The notes below the pieces were generated by a model that was not told where the DNA came from, ran no database searches, and saw nothing but the letters and a program-made list of their open reading frames with translations. The translations under genes were made by a program, and so were the position numbers. Below, in pieces: positions 24,901-32,925 of a stretch of DNA of 39,379 nucleotides (within the stretch, counting starts at the first letter, position 1; every line of letters begins with the position of its first letter). The stretch is from Mobilisporobacter senegalensis (GTDB lineage Bacteria; Bacillota; Clostridia; Lachnospirales; Lachnospiraceae), in contig NZ_RJVG01000004.1 in assembly GCF_003752155.1 (NCBI RefSeq), forward strand, positions 331,772-371,150, read 5' to 3'.

Positions 24901-26277
24901 TTAATCTTCCTGTTCGTTCTTCTTACCTGCTAAGAACAGTAAACTTAAGATAATACCAACAATGGCTGCTGTTGCAATTGCCGGAAGTTCCAAACCAAAG
25001 ATTGGTATCATACCATTTCCAGCAAATCCAAAGCTTCCCCCCAGACCAATGATAAGAATGGTTGAGATAACTGCCATATTCTTAGAATCAAACATATCAA
25101 CCTTTCTTTCCATCATAATAGTGATACCCTGAGCTGCAATAACACCAAATAAGTATATTGAAATTCCACCAATCACTGCGCTTGGAATGGAATATACTGC
25201 GGCAGTAAGTGGCGTAAAGCATGCAATTATCATAGTAATGATTGCGGAAGCAACTAACATTGGAATTGAGAAATTCTTTGTAATAGCCATTGTACTAAGG
25301 TTTTCTCCATAGTTTGTACCAGCCGGTCCGCCAATCGCACCGGAAATCATATCTCCAAGGCCATCCCCTATTAAATTTAAACCTAATTTATCTGCGATAT
25401 TATAACGTTTCTCTGATTTTTTCTTTTTTGCAAGATTGTTCACGTAAATATCTAATTGGTATAAGTGTGCTGTTGATTCTGGGATGGTAGCAATTGCAAT
25501 CGGCATAATAGCTGCTACTGCTGCCAGATTTGCTTTAGGGAATGTGAAATGAGGAATTGTAAATATTGCTCCTGATTCATTAGAAAGTTTATTAAAATCA
25601 ACAAAATTAATATCATAGATTGATCCTAGCACGAATGCTGTAAGATAACCAGTTAATAGTCCAAGTAAGATAGGTACTTGACTCCAGGTTCCTTTAAGAT
25701 AAGCTGAGAATAGAATAGTTGCTAATAATGTTACAATTGCAATGATCCAGGCAAGATTACTTGCAAGGGGATCACCTGCCGGTACACCATTAGGTAATAA
25801 AGAAGGATTTTCCATAGCTGTTTTAGAAAGAGATAAACCAATAACAATAGCAATACTGCCGGTTACTGTCGGCGGTAGTACTTTTTCAATGACATCATGC
25901 CCAAATTGTTTAATCACAAGACCTGCTGCAATAGATACTAAACCAGATAATACAATACCGAATTGTGCTGCAGCTATTTTTTCATCAGATACCGGACCGG
26001 CAAAAGCTTCTGCCCCTGTAATGGATACGATAGCAGCAATATAAGAAAAGCTTGAGCCATAGAATAAAGGTATCTTTCTTCTTGTAATGAGAATAAAACC
26101 AATAGTTGCAAGACCACTAGCAAAGATTGTAGTATCAACATGGAAACCAGTTAATAAGGCTACTAATACTGTTGCTGGAAACATAACGATTATCTGCTGC
26201 AATGCAAATAAAATCAGTTGGGAAATTGGTGGCTTCTCGTCAGGTAAATAACCGACATTTTGTTGTTTCGATGACAT
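24901..26277 (-). CDS. NCS2 uracil/xanthine permease
   Basis: Membrane nucleobase importer of 458 aa with 12-14 spans, of the nucleobase:cation symporter 2 family, probably for uracil. Features are the N-terminal LILFALQQIIVMFPATVLVALL, the FYGSSFSYIAA motif, LPPTVTGSIAIVIG, the catalytic-site region IATIPESTAHL and GGPAGTNYGENLS. The sequence is close to UraA/PyrP/RutG-type proteins; uracil versus xanthine cannot be decided here. It has a terminator at 24830-24859 and AGGATTTC upstream of its ATG. Its 135-nt separation from the P-II gene suggests an independent unit. Confidence 0.93.
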   Translation of the reverse strand: MSSKQQNVGYLPDEKPPISQLILFALQQIIVMFPATVLVALLTGFHVDTTIFASGLATIGFILITRRKIPLFYGSSFSYIAAIVSITGAEAFAGPVSDEKIAAAQFGIVLSGLVSIAAGLVIKQFGHDVIEKVLPPTVTGSIAIVIGLSLSKTAMENPSLLPNGVPAGDPLASNLAWIIAIVTLLATILFSAYLKGTWSQVPILLGLLTGYLTAFVLGSIYDINFVDFNKLSNESGAIFTIPHFTFPKANLAAVAAIMPIAIATIPESTAHLYQLDIYVNNLAKKKKSEKRYNIADKLGLNLIGDGLGDMISGAIGGPAGTNYGENLSTMAITKNFSIPMLVASAIITMIIACFTPLTAAVYSIPSAVIGGISIYLFGVIAAQGITIMMERKVDMFDSKNMAVISTILIIGLGGSFGFAGNGMIPIFGLELPAIATAAIVGIILSLLFLAGKKNEQED

Positions 26278-26411
26278 TTGAAATCCTCCAGTAGTTTTAT
26301 TTTAAAAATTTGCTATAGAGATTATATCTTCTCGATTCGATTCTGTCAATAAAATATATGAAATATAATAATTATCTAAAATATTTCTTGTTTTTATGGG
26401 AATATATAGGA

Positions 26412-26750
26412 TTAAAGGGCAATTTCTCCCCGTTCCTTTGTTCTTATTCGAATGCAGTCCATCACTTCAGAGATGAATATTTTTCCATCTCCCACTTCAC
26501 CGGTTTCAGATACTGATGTAATTACATCAATGATTTCCTCCAGTTTGTCGTCTGGTACGACTAATGTCACTTCTATTTTTGATAAAGTATTCATAATTAT
26601 GGTATTACCACGGACATATTCTGTCCATCCTAGTTGATTTCCGCATCCAAACACCTGGTTTATTGTAATACCATTCACTTTTGCTCTAATTAAAGCTTCC
26701 TTTAAAGGCTCTAATGTTTCAGGTCTGATAATTGCTTCGATTTTCTTCAT
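26412..26750 (-). CDS. P-II family nitrogen regulator
   Basis: Trimeric 112-aa signal protein that reads 2-oxoglutarate and ATP/ADP and blocks its partner Amt. The start MKKIEAIIRPETLEPLKEAL, the T-loop region GCGNQLGWTEYVRGNT (35-50) and the GDGKIFI nucleotide-binding motif (about 87-93) are visible. Position 51, the uridylylated tyrosine in enterobacterial GlnB/GlnK, is isoleucine, so control by uridylylation is not expected. Adjacent amt, 30 nt upstream in the same operon, makes GlnK-like control of ammonium uptake the likely role. Confidence 0.95.
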   Translation of the reverse strand: MKKIEAIIRPETLEPLKEALIRAKVNGITINQVFGCGNQLGWTEYVRGNTIIMNTLSKIEVTLVVPDDKLEEIIDVITSVSETGEVGDGKIFISEVMDCIRIRTKERGEIAL

Positions 26751-26779
26751 AAGAATTCCCCTTTTAAAATAAATTATTA

Positions 26780-28027
26780 TTAATCAAGTCCCGTAAATGC
26801 CGGATATGCAGATTCACTGTGTTGTGCTATATCAAGCCCCAACAGTTCTTCTTCTTTTGTAACTCTTAATGCCATCACCTTTTTTAAGATGATTAAAATA
26901 GCAAAGGATGCTATTCCTGAATATGCAACGGTTATTATAACACTTATAATCTGTGCGCTAAACAATTCAGTACTGCCGTATAGCAAGCCATCCCATTTTG
27001 CAGCTGGATTTATAGATTTCATAGTAAATATTCCTGTTGCAATACCACCCCAGATACCACCAATACCATGGCATCCAAATGCATCTAATGCATCATCATA
27101 TCCAAATTTCGATTTGACAGTAGACATTGTAAAATAGCAGATAGGACTAACTAATCCCCCTATAATTAAGGCTGACCATACAGGTACAAATCCAGCTCCG
27201 GGTGTGATTGCTACAAGCCCCACAACTCCACCGGTTGCAGCTCCTAATACTGTCGGTTTTCCATGAAACATCTTCTCAATCACCATCCATGATAATAATG
27301 CTGCCGCTGCTGAAACATGAGTGGTCAAAAAAGCATGTACCGCTAAACCGTCAGCTGCCAAAGCACTGCCCCCATTAAATCCAAACCACCCAAACCATAG
27401 TAATCCTGCTCCCAGTACTACAAAAGGAATATTATGAGGCTTATATGGCAAGATTCCATACCCGTGGCGTTTTCCAAGAAGAATACTGGCAATTAACCCT
27501 GTAATGCCGGAACTGATATGTACTACATTTCCTCCGGCAAAATCAACTGCTCCAAGCTCTTTTAAAAGTCCTCCGTCGCCCCAGACCATATGAGCCATTG
27601 GGTAATATACAATGACAGACCATATTCCTATAAATACAAATAATGTACTAAATTTCATTCTACCTGCAATAGATCCACAGATAAGCGCCGGCGTTATGAT
27701 CGCAAACATCATCTGGAATGTTGCAAAAAGGGATTCGGGAATGGTACCGGAATAAACTTCATTTGGCTCTAAACCTACGCCATTAAAGAATAAATGTTCC
27801 AACCCTCCAATAAATCCATTATGGTCTGCTCCAAAGGATAAGGAATAACCAAATGCAATCCATAAAATAGAACCAAGCCCACATATAAATAAACAGGACA
27901 TAAGGGTATTAAGAGTATTCTTCCTTCTTTCTAATCCAGAATAGAAGAATGCCAAACCAGGTGTCATAAGAAAAACTAAAGCAGTGCAGATTAAAATAAA
28001 TGCAACATTCGCAGAATCAATTTTCAT
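26780..28027 (-). CDS. amt: Ammonium transporter Amt
   Basis: Eleven-span trimeric ammonium channel of 415 aa. Motifs are LMTPGLAFFYSGL near the N-terminus, DFAGGNVVHISSG with the first pore histidine (about H168) and the conserved aspartate (D160 type), and FGCHGIGGIWGG with the second pore histidine (about 318). There is a cytoplasmic C-terminal tail (EEELLGLDIAQHSESAYP) of the kind that contacts P-II. No cleavable signal peptide is obvious. It is the first gene of the amt/P-II pair. A terminator-like hairpin at 28111-28162 precedes it. Confidence 0.97.
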   Translation of the reverse strand: MKIDSANVAFILICTALVFLMTPGLAFFYSGLERRKNTLNTLMSCLFICGLGSILWIAFGYSLSFGADHNGFIGGLEHLFFNGVGLEPNEVYSGTIPESLFATFQMMFAIITPALICGSIAGRMKFSTLFVFIGIWSVIVYYPMAHMVWGDGGLLKELGAVDFAGGNVVHISSGITGLIASILLGKRHGYGILPYKPHNIPFVVLGAGLLWFGWFGFNGGSALAADGLAVHAFLTTHVSAAAALLSWMVIEKMFHGKPTVLGAATGGVVGLVAITPGAGFVPVWSALIIGGLVSPICYFTMSTVKSKFGYDDALDAFGCHGIGGIWGGIATGIFTMKSINPAAKWDGLLYGSTELFSAQIISVIITVAYSGIASFAILIILKKVMALRVTKEEELLGLDIAQHSESAYPAFTGLD

Positions 28028-28110
28028 CTATTGTTCCCTCTCTTTTCAATATCATTATTGTGACTCTTACAAGTTAATAAATATCTAAATAGAACCTGTA
28101 ATTGCAACAT

Positions 28111-28162
28111 AAAAAGGCAATCCATGCTGTGATTGTTACATCACTTGACATGAATCGCCTTT
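28111..28162 (-). terminator. Terminator or attenuator hairpin between rpiB and amt
   Basis: AAAGGCAATCCATG (28113-28126) pairs with CATGAATCGCCTTT (28149-28162) at 12 of 14 positions. Nested inside is GTGAT-TGTTAC-ATCAC. On the minus strand the stem ends in T5. It lies 96 nt after the rpiB stop and 84 nt before the amt start, so it may end rpiB transcripts or act as an amt leader attenuator. Confidence 0.7.
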
Positions 28163-28257
28163 GATCGTTTCAAATTATATTTTATCTGTTCCTGCTTGTC
28201 AATGTATTAGTTTTTAACCTAATATTATTTAAAATTATTGATGAATATTTTAATTTA

Positions 28258-28701
28258 TTAATGTTTATTTTCAATATCAGTTAACATATCAACGCGTGTT
28301 TGATGACGCTCTCCTAAAAATTCTGCATCAACCCATTCTTCTACTATCATTTTTGCCAGTTCAATACCAATGACCCTGGCTCCAAATGCTAAAATATTTG
28401 TATCGTTATGTTGTTTCGATAATTTTGCAGAATATGGCTCACTACATACTACCGCGCGAATTCCTTTTACTTTGTTTGCAGCAATTGAGATTCCCACTCC
28501 TGTACCACAGATCAAAATTCCACACTCTGCCTCTTTATTAACCACTGCATTCGCTACTTTTTCGCCATATATAGGATAATCTGAATTTTCTGATGAATCT
28601 GTTCCATAATTAATTACTTCATGTCCTTTTTCTTCCAGAAAAGCTATGATTTCTTTCTTCATTTCTACTGCCACATGATCATTTCCAATTGCTATTTTCA
28701 T
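28258..28701 (-). CDS. rpiB: Ribose-5-phosphate isomerase B
   Basis: Pentose phosphate pathway isomerase of the RpiB/LacAB fold, 147 aa, interconverting ribose-5-P and ribulose-5-P. The N-terminus MKIAIGNDHVAVEMK, the active-site cysteine region CGILICGTGVGISIAANK and the phosphate-binding end GERHQTRVDML are typical. The ATG at 28701 is chosen because GGAG lies 8 nt upstream; the longer reading from 28740 adds a non-conserved 13-aa stretch. Allose-6-P isomerase activity is a possible alternative. It is monocistronic. Confidence 0.95.
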   Translation of the reverse strand: MKIAIGNDHVAVEMKKEIIAFLEEKGHEVINYGTDSSENSDYPIYGEKVANAVVNKEAECGILICGTGVGISIAANKVKGIRAVVCSEPYSAKLSKQHNDTNILAFGARVIGIELAKMIVEEWVDAEFLGERHQTRVDMLTDIENKH

Positions 28702-28757
28702 TGTTGATACTCCTTCTAAATTGATTCGTTTGCAAGTCATTAAGTTAATCTAGATTT

Positions 28758-28786
28758 ATTATTATAAATTCTTAAACTCTTGTCAA
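28758..28786 (-). promoter_or_regulatory. Probable rpiB promoter
   Basis: On the minus strand a perfect -35 TTGACA (28781-28786) and AATAAT (28758-28763) are separated by 17 nt, about 56 nt upstream of the rpiB ATG. Confidence 0.5.
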
Positions 28787-28882
28787 CTATTTAATAGTAT
28801 TAATAATAATCTGTCTACTGATTCAATACCTGAATAAAACTATGGGAAAAGTATATATTTTTATATAAAGCTAAAACTATAT

Positions 28883-29602
28883 TCACTTTATGATGATATA
28901 TCTATCTAACATTTTCTCTCTTGATTTATGATCTGGTAAAAATGATTTTAAAGTCTCATAAAATTCTTTGCTGTGATTTGGATGTATGAAATGGGTAAAT
29001 TCATGAATAATAACATATTCTATACATTCTATGGGAACTTCTATTAAAAACTTATTTAATGTTATTGTATCCGTTCGTTTATTACATGTTCCCCATCTTG
29101 TTTTCATATATCTTAATTTTATCTTTGGCATATTGTTATGATACTGATAAAAAATTGAATGTACCTCTTTTACAATATCATATAAGGACTCTTTTATAAA
29201 TAATTGATACCATTGATTCCAGTACTTTTTTACCTGATCCAGATTGTTTATATCTTTACAATAAAGGTATAAATTATTTTGATCCATCTCCACCTTATTG
29301 CTGTTTGATGGCAACAGGATAAGTTTAAGATTACGACCAAATAATCTTATTTCTTCTCCACCTATGCAGCTAAATTCCATAAATCGAATTCTTTCTAACG
29401 AATCTACATGCCCTAACTTTTCTTCAATCCAATCCCCTTTACTGATTAAAAAGTCTTCAATTCGTTTTTTACTAATCCTTGGGCTTGCAGAGATAACGAT
29501 AGTTAGATCTGGCTTGATGCGTAAATTTATATTCTTAACTTTTTTTCGCATCAAGATATAAGTAATACATTTTCCATTGATCCAGATTTTTTCTTTTATC
29601 AT
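28883..29602 (-). CDS. YgjP-like zinc metallopeptidase
   Basis: 239-aa protein of the YgjP/DUF45 family, a minigluzincin-like metallohydrolase. The zinc site is IIHEFTHFIHPNHSKEFY (HExxH near residue 202, with the downstream histidine and glutamate). Upstream come the family features KNINLRIKPD and LKYMKTRWGT-type KLRYMKTRWGTCNK. It has no signal peptide, so it is cytoplasmic. The substrate is unknown; family members often sit beside type I restriction genes, but none are here. Confidence 0.9.
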   Translation of the reverse strand: MIKEKIWINGKCITYILMRKKVKNINLRIKPDLTIVISASPRISKKRIEDFLISKGDWIEEKLGHVDSLERIRFMEFSCIGGEEIRLFGRNLKLILLPSNSNKVEMDQNNLYLYCKDINNLDQVKKYWNQWYQLFIKESLYDIVKEVHSIFYQYHNNMPKIKLRYMKTRWGTCNKRTDTITLNKFLIEVPIECIEYVIIHEFTHFIHPNHSKEFYETLKSFLPDHKSREKMLDRYIIIK

Positions 29603-29635
29603 TCTTATGATACCTATATATTTCCTTAATTTAAT

Positions 29636-30013
29636 CTATAGTTCATTCCTACTCTTAACAAATTGTCCACATGCAGGGCAGTATTTAAAGTTTTCTTCCA
29701 CTTGTGCTCCACAATGAGGGCATCTATCCACTCCCTTTTGCACAAGGTTTAAATCAGATTCATTAATGTTTGTACATTCTCCTCGTGCAATCCGTTTTCC
29801 TAGTTCTAATTCAATATTATAGATAGAATTACAGCAAGTACTTTTCACATAATATTTTTTATTCCATTTAAGAACAGGGATAAAGAATAAGCTTAAATAC
29901 GTATAGGTTACATACACTTCATATCTGCCATAACTGCCACACCTATTACAAAGAATTGTTTGAACAAATCCTAATTTCTTTTGCCCAGATGATATACCCA
30001 TAATAAAAAACAT
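29636..30013 (-). CDS. Zinc-ribbon protein of unknown function
   Basis: 125-aa protein with an N-terminal CxxC (LCNRCGSYG, about residues 22-30), a hydrophobic stretch YTYLSLFFIPVLKW and a CCN. It ends in a zinc ribbon, CPHCGAQVEENFKYCPACGQ (about 99-118), of the zinc-ribbon_2 kind. The start MFFIMG is supported by GGGGAGG 7 nt upstream. This two-part arrangement recurs in small Firmicutes proteins; I know of no assigned function. It is not clearly in an operon with its neighbours. Confidence 0.8.
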   Translation of the reverse strand: MFFIMGISSGQKKLGFVQTILCNRCGSYGRYEVYVTYTYLSLFFIPVLKWNKKYYVKSTCCNSIYNIELELGKRIARGECTNINESDLNLVQKGVDRCPHCGAQVEENFKYCPACGQFVKSRNEL

Positions 30014-30051
30014 TACATTACCTCCCCGCTTGATAAGGAATAAAATAATCT

Positions 30052-30361
30052 TTACTCTTTTTGCTCTGATATCCTGTCAATTCGATTCGTCCACACATAA
30101 CCTGAAAAACCTTCTGGAACTTTATCTAAAAGCAATAGTGTTCTCTAAATATTCATGCTCCGGTTCATAGATTATTTTTGCTGTATTGGTATCCCATTTA
30201 ACATTACTTATATCAAAGGTTTGTGCTAAGCCCCTGTGTGCTAACAATTTATAATCTTTCTCTTTATTGGAAAATAGATTCGTATTATTAAGCCATATTA
30301 AAAAAACTATAATGATCAATCCACTTAAAACTATCCATCTTCTTTTTATTTTCTTTTTCAT
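30052..30361 (-). pseudogene. Glycerophosphodiester phosphodiesterase remnant
   Basis: The 79-aa reading frame (30122-30361) begins with a signal anchor (about residues 8-24). It then shows the GDPD start LLAHRGLAQTFD and an ENTIAFR that matches the conserved PENTIAAFR motif, and stops there. In the next frame, directly after, VPEGFSGYVWTNRIDRISEQ and a stop at 30052 match the C-terminal end of such enzymes (a VWTNRID-type motif). The catalytic middle, about 200 residues, is missing. This indicates an internal deletion that fused the two ends out of frame. The product would be inactive. Confidence 0.75.
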
Positions 30362-30471
30362 ATTATTCCTTTCAGTATATACAATACTTTATAGTATAAG
30401 CTAATCTCAAATAAAGTATAACAAATTTAAGTATGTAGGGCAACGGGAATTCAATAGGATACTATACAATG

Positions 30472-30497
30472 AGGCTGTCGCTTAGATACGACAGCCT
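30472..30497. terminator. Hairpin after the MerR/GyrI-like gene
   Basis: AGGCTGTCG (30472-30480), 8-nt loop, CGACAGCCT (30489-30497): perfect 9-bp stem. The T-run (GGAATTTTTT) is on the plus side, so it is a better terminator for plus-strand transcription. It may also end the MerR transcript or be part of a remnant element. Confidence 0.55.
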
Positions 30498-30528
30498 GGA
30501 ATTTTTTATAACATGAATTATTATGAAT

Positions 30529-31347
30529 TTACTTCTTTTTTACCGGGTAACATACTTCCGTTACCAATTCCTCAGGATTGGACGTTTCATGAGGGCTGAC
30601 ATGATAGATACAGAAATTAACTCCATCAAATTCATAACCATTATCTAAGATCCAATTTGCTACAGCCTGATTCACTTCCGTCACTTGGTCATAACTCCCC
30701 TTATAAGTAGCTGAAGCCATAAGAATCGGTGGAACTGTTTTAAAAACTACATTATCAGTATTTTTATAATCTCCTTTTACTGATTTTTGAACTTCAACAT
30801 CCACATCTCTTTCTTTGTATTCCCCATCATGGAAAATTGCAAGAGTATAACATGGATTATCAGCCTGAATATGAAGGGGTGCTGTTTCTGTCATTAAGAT
30901 ATTCCAGAGCATTCCCTCTTTATCATAAGAATCAATTGTTTTACGAACACTTGCAACATATCTTTCTGGTAATTCTTTTAATATAACATCATAATTCATA
31001 CTGCTATCTTCCTTTCTTAACCGATTGATTGTGGTTTCAAGGAGTAATAATCGCTGATTCGATTCCTTTACCTGTTCTCTTATTTCCGTTTGTTTAAGCA
31101 TTAGGTATTGTTCAAGAGCCTTAGGATTGTCATAATTTTTCAGAATTTCAAAAACTGACGCCAGACTAAATCCCATATCTTTTAGTGCCTTTATCCGGGA
31201 TGCCAGAGGCAATTGATTTTCACTATAATATCGATAATTAGTAAAGTGATCTATTTCTTCTGGAACAAGTAATCCAATCTCATCATAATGCCTTAGCATA
31301 CGTATACTAATCCTTGATAGTTTTGAAAAATCTCCAATCTTTAACAT
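30529..31347 (-). CDS. MerR regulator with GyrI-like effector domain
   Basis: 272-aa BmrR/TipA-like activator. The MerR head at residues 1-70 reads KIGDFSKLSRISIRMLRHYDEIGLL...YRYY. A dimerisation coiled coil spans about 75-115. From about 125 (VILKELPERYVASVRKTI) a GyrI-like ligand domain ends CIYHVSPHETSNPEELVTEVCYPVKK. Such proteins sense small amphipathic drugs or metabolites. Its own promoter has the 19-bp spacer typical of MerR control (31390-31420), suggesting autoregulation. No transporter lies directly beside it, so the target is unknown. Confidence 0.92.
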   Translation of the reverse strand: MLKIGDFSKLSRISIRMLRHYDEIGLLVPEEIDHFTNYRYYSENQLPLASRIKALKDMGFSLASVFEILKNYDNPKALEQYLMLKQTEIREQVKESNQRLLLLETTINRLRKEDSSMNYDVILKELPERYVASVRKTIDSYDKEGMLWNILMTETAPLHIQADNPCYTLAIFHDGEYKERDVDVEVQKSVKGDYKNTDNVVFKTVPPILMASATYKGSYDQVTEVNQAVANWILDNGYEFDGVNFCIYHVSPHETSNPEELVTEVCYPVKKK

Positions 31348-31389
31348 GGTCTATACCTCACATATATGTGTTTTTTTGAGCTCAAATAT

Positions 31390-31420
31390 AGTATAGAGTA
31401 TACCATAATGTCAGAGTCAA
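31390..31420 (-). promoter_or_regulatory. MerR-type promoter with 19-bp spacer
   Basis: On the minus strand, TTGACT (31415-31420), exactly 19 nt, then TATACT (31390-31395), 43 nt upstream of the MerR ATG. The spacer contains GTATAC. MerR-family activators characteristically work on over-long 19-20 bp spacers. Confidence 0.65.
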
Positions 31421-31464
31421 GGATAAATAAAAAATTATATTTTATTGAATAATGAAAATATAAA

Positions 31465-31498
31465 AAAGACCTTAAAAGCAATTGCTTTCAAGGTCTTT
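31465..31498 (-). terminator. Terminator of the seven-tRNA array
   Basis: AAAGACCTT (31465-31473) and AAGGTCTTT (31490-31498) enclose a further self-complementary AAAGCAATTGCTTT. The palindrome is nearly complete over 34 nt. Six T follow on the minus strand, just after tRNA-Leu. Confidence 0.85.
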
Positions 31499-31506
31499 CC
31501 TCTTAC

Positions 31507-31586
31507 TGCGGATGACAGGAATTGAACCTGCACGGTCTCCCACTAGATCCTAAGTCTAGCGCGTCTGCCAGTTCCGCCACATCCGC
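31507..31586 (-). tRNA. tRNA-Leu (TAG)
   Basis: The acceptor GCGGATG/CATCCGC pairs fully. The anticodon arm is CTAGA-CTTAGGA-TCTAG with anticodon TAG. The variable region TGGGAGACCGTG is short for a leucine tRNA. The 3' CCA is not encoded. It is the last gene of the array. Confidence 0.93.
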
Positions 31587-31647
31587 ATATTAAATTCTTA
31601 AAATCACTCGAACAATACATAATAATAAAGTCCAAATATATTTTAAA

Positions 31648-31720
31648 TGAGACATCCGGGGTTCGAACCCGGGACACCTAGATTAAAAGTCTAGTGCTCT
31701 ACCAACTGAGCTAATATCCC
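31648..31720 (-). tRNA. tRNA-Lys (TTT)
   Basis: Anticodon arm CTAGA-CTTTTAA-TCTAG, anticodon TTT. T arm GGGTTCGAACCC. The acceptor GGGATAT/ATGTCTC includes two G.U pairs. Confidence 0.94.
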
Positions 31721-31751
31721 ATCTTTAGGAAAAGCATTAACTTGTCCTAGA

Positions 31752-31823
31752 CTGGGCTAGCTGGATTTGAACCAGCGAATGCAGGAGTCAAAGTCCTGTG
31801 CCTTACCGCTTGGCGATAGCCCA
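31752..31823 (-). tRNA. tRNA-Gln (TTG)
   Basis: Acceptor TGGGCTA/TAGCCCA. Anticodon arm CAGGA-CTTTGAC-TCCTG, anticodon TTG. The T arm has GGTTCAAATCC. Confidence 0.94.
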
Positions 31824-31864
31824 ATAATATCTAATGAGGTAAGTATCTATTGTGTAATACTGAA

Positions 31865-31939
31865 GGTGGATAGAGGGATTCGAACCCTCGGCCTCCAGAG
31901 CCACAATCTGGCGCGCTAACCAACTGCGCTATACCCACC
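31865..31939 (-). tRNA. tRNA-His (GTG)
   Basis: Anticodon arm CCAGA-TTGTGGC-TCTGG, anticodon GTG. The extra 5' G (position -1, at 31939) faces C73, the histidine identity pair. Confidence 0.95.
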
Positions 31940-31974
31940 ATACTTCATTTCTAGTGGAATTATCTAGATAATGA

Positions 31975-32048
31975 TGTGCCAGAAGGGATTCGAACCCCCG
32001 ACACTCGCCTTAGAAGGGCGATGCTCTATCCAGCTGAGCTACTAGCAC
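31975..32048 (-). tRNA. tRNA-Arg (TCT)
   Basis: Anticodon arm TCGCC-CTTCTAA-GGCGA, anticodon TCT, for AGA/AGG codons. Acceptor GTGCTAG/CTGGCAC, discriminator A. Confidence 0.95.
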
Positions 32049-32080
32049 ACATGCTGCTATTTAACCTAATGTTAAATGCA

Positions 32081-32151
32081 AGCGGGTGATGGGAATCGAA
32101 CCCACGTATCTAGCTTGGAAGGCTAGTGTTCTACCATTGAACTACACCCGC
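32081..32151 (-). tRNA. tRNA-Gly (TCC)
   Basis: Acceptor GCGGGTG/CACCCGC, discriminator T. Anticodon arm CTAGC-CTTCCAA-GCTAG, anticodon TCC. Confidence 0.95.
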
Positions 32152-32155
32152 ATAG

Positions 32156-32230
32156 TCGGGGTGACAGGATTCGAACCTGCGACCTCTTGATCCCAAATCA
32201 AGCGCTCTAGCCAAGCTGAGCCACACCCCG
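32156..32230 (-). tRNA. tRNA-Pro (TGG)
   Basis: Acceptor CGGGGTG/CACCCCG, discriminator A. Anticodon arm CTTGA-TTTGGGA-TCAAG, anticodon TGG. It is the first gene of the array and lies only 4 nt before tRNA-Gly. Confidence 0.95.
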
Positions 32231-32271
32231 TTATTCTTTTATTGTTTCGTCTCGTCCGTGACGCAAGAATT

Positions 32272-32300
32272 ATTATATTATATGTTTAATATAATGTCAA
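32272..32300 (-). promoter_or_regulatory. Consensus promoter of the seven-tRNA array
   Basis: On the minus strand, TTGACA (32295-32300), a 17-nt spacer and TATAAT (32272-32277): a perfect SigA consensus, 41 nt before tRNA-Pro. It is the strongest promoter seen in the window. The rest of the gap 32231-32429 is AT-rich and empty. Confidence 0.88.
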
Positions 32301-32429
32301 CTGCTTTTTTGAATTTTTTAAAAATTATTTATTTTTTTAATTATAACAACAACTCCGATAATTTAAAACTCAAATTCTCTACTTTTAGTATATGTTAAAA
32401 TCACCCGATTATTATAAAAATGAAAATTC

Positions 32430-32912
32430 TTATTTTACGTAATTCAATGTAAAATGAAGTTCTCCATGTCTATCTATCTCCATAATAATATAGGTTGGTA
32501 TATGGCCCTCTTGACGTGGTTGAGAGATACTGCCGGGATTAATTGCCATGATATCACCAGAAGTATCTATCAGAGGCCGGTGGGTATGCCCAAACATAAC
32601 TATGTCTGCACCTATCTGCCTCCCTTTTTCTTTAATTGTTTCTGTCCCATAATTAACCTGATATCTGTGTCCATGGGTCAAAAATATCTTATAGCCATTA
32701 ACAACAATTATCTTGTCTCTTTCCAGGGAGGTGAAATAATCATTATTTCCTGAGACCATGGCCACATCACAGTTCGCTATGGCTTCAATATAGTCTTCAC
32801 TACCTTCAATATCACCCAGATGGATTAATAAGTCAATCGGTCCTATCTTTTCTAATACCCCTTCCAGATGAGTTGTTCGTCCATGGGAATCACTTACAAT
32901 CAATATCTTCAT
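32430..32912 (-). CDS. YfcE/MJ0936-family metallophosphoesterase
   Basis: 160-aa calcineurin-like phosphodiesterase with the full set of metal motifs: SDSHG (residues 7-11), GDIEG (about 33), GNND (about 55), LTHGH (about 78) and FGHTHRP (about 107). The bimetal centre is complete. Its length and motif spacing match the YfcE/YsnB group. The cellular substrate is uncertain. The stop-to-start gap to the upstream rdgB is 13 nt, the pairing commonly seen in Firmicutes, so they are co-transcribed. The start follows GGAG. Confidence 0.94.
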   Translation of the reverse strand: MKILIVSDSHGRTTHLEGVLEKIGPIDLLIHLGDIEGSEDYIEAIANCDVAMVSGNNDYFTSLERDKIIVVNGYKIFLTHGHRYQVNYGTETIKEKGRQIGADIVMFGHTHRPLIDTSGDIMAINPGSISQPRQEGHIPTYIIMEIDRHGELHFTLNYVK

Positions 32913-32925
32913 ATTATTCTCCGGC

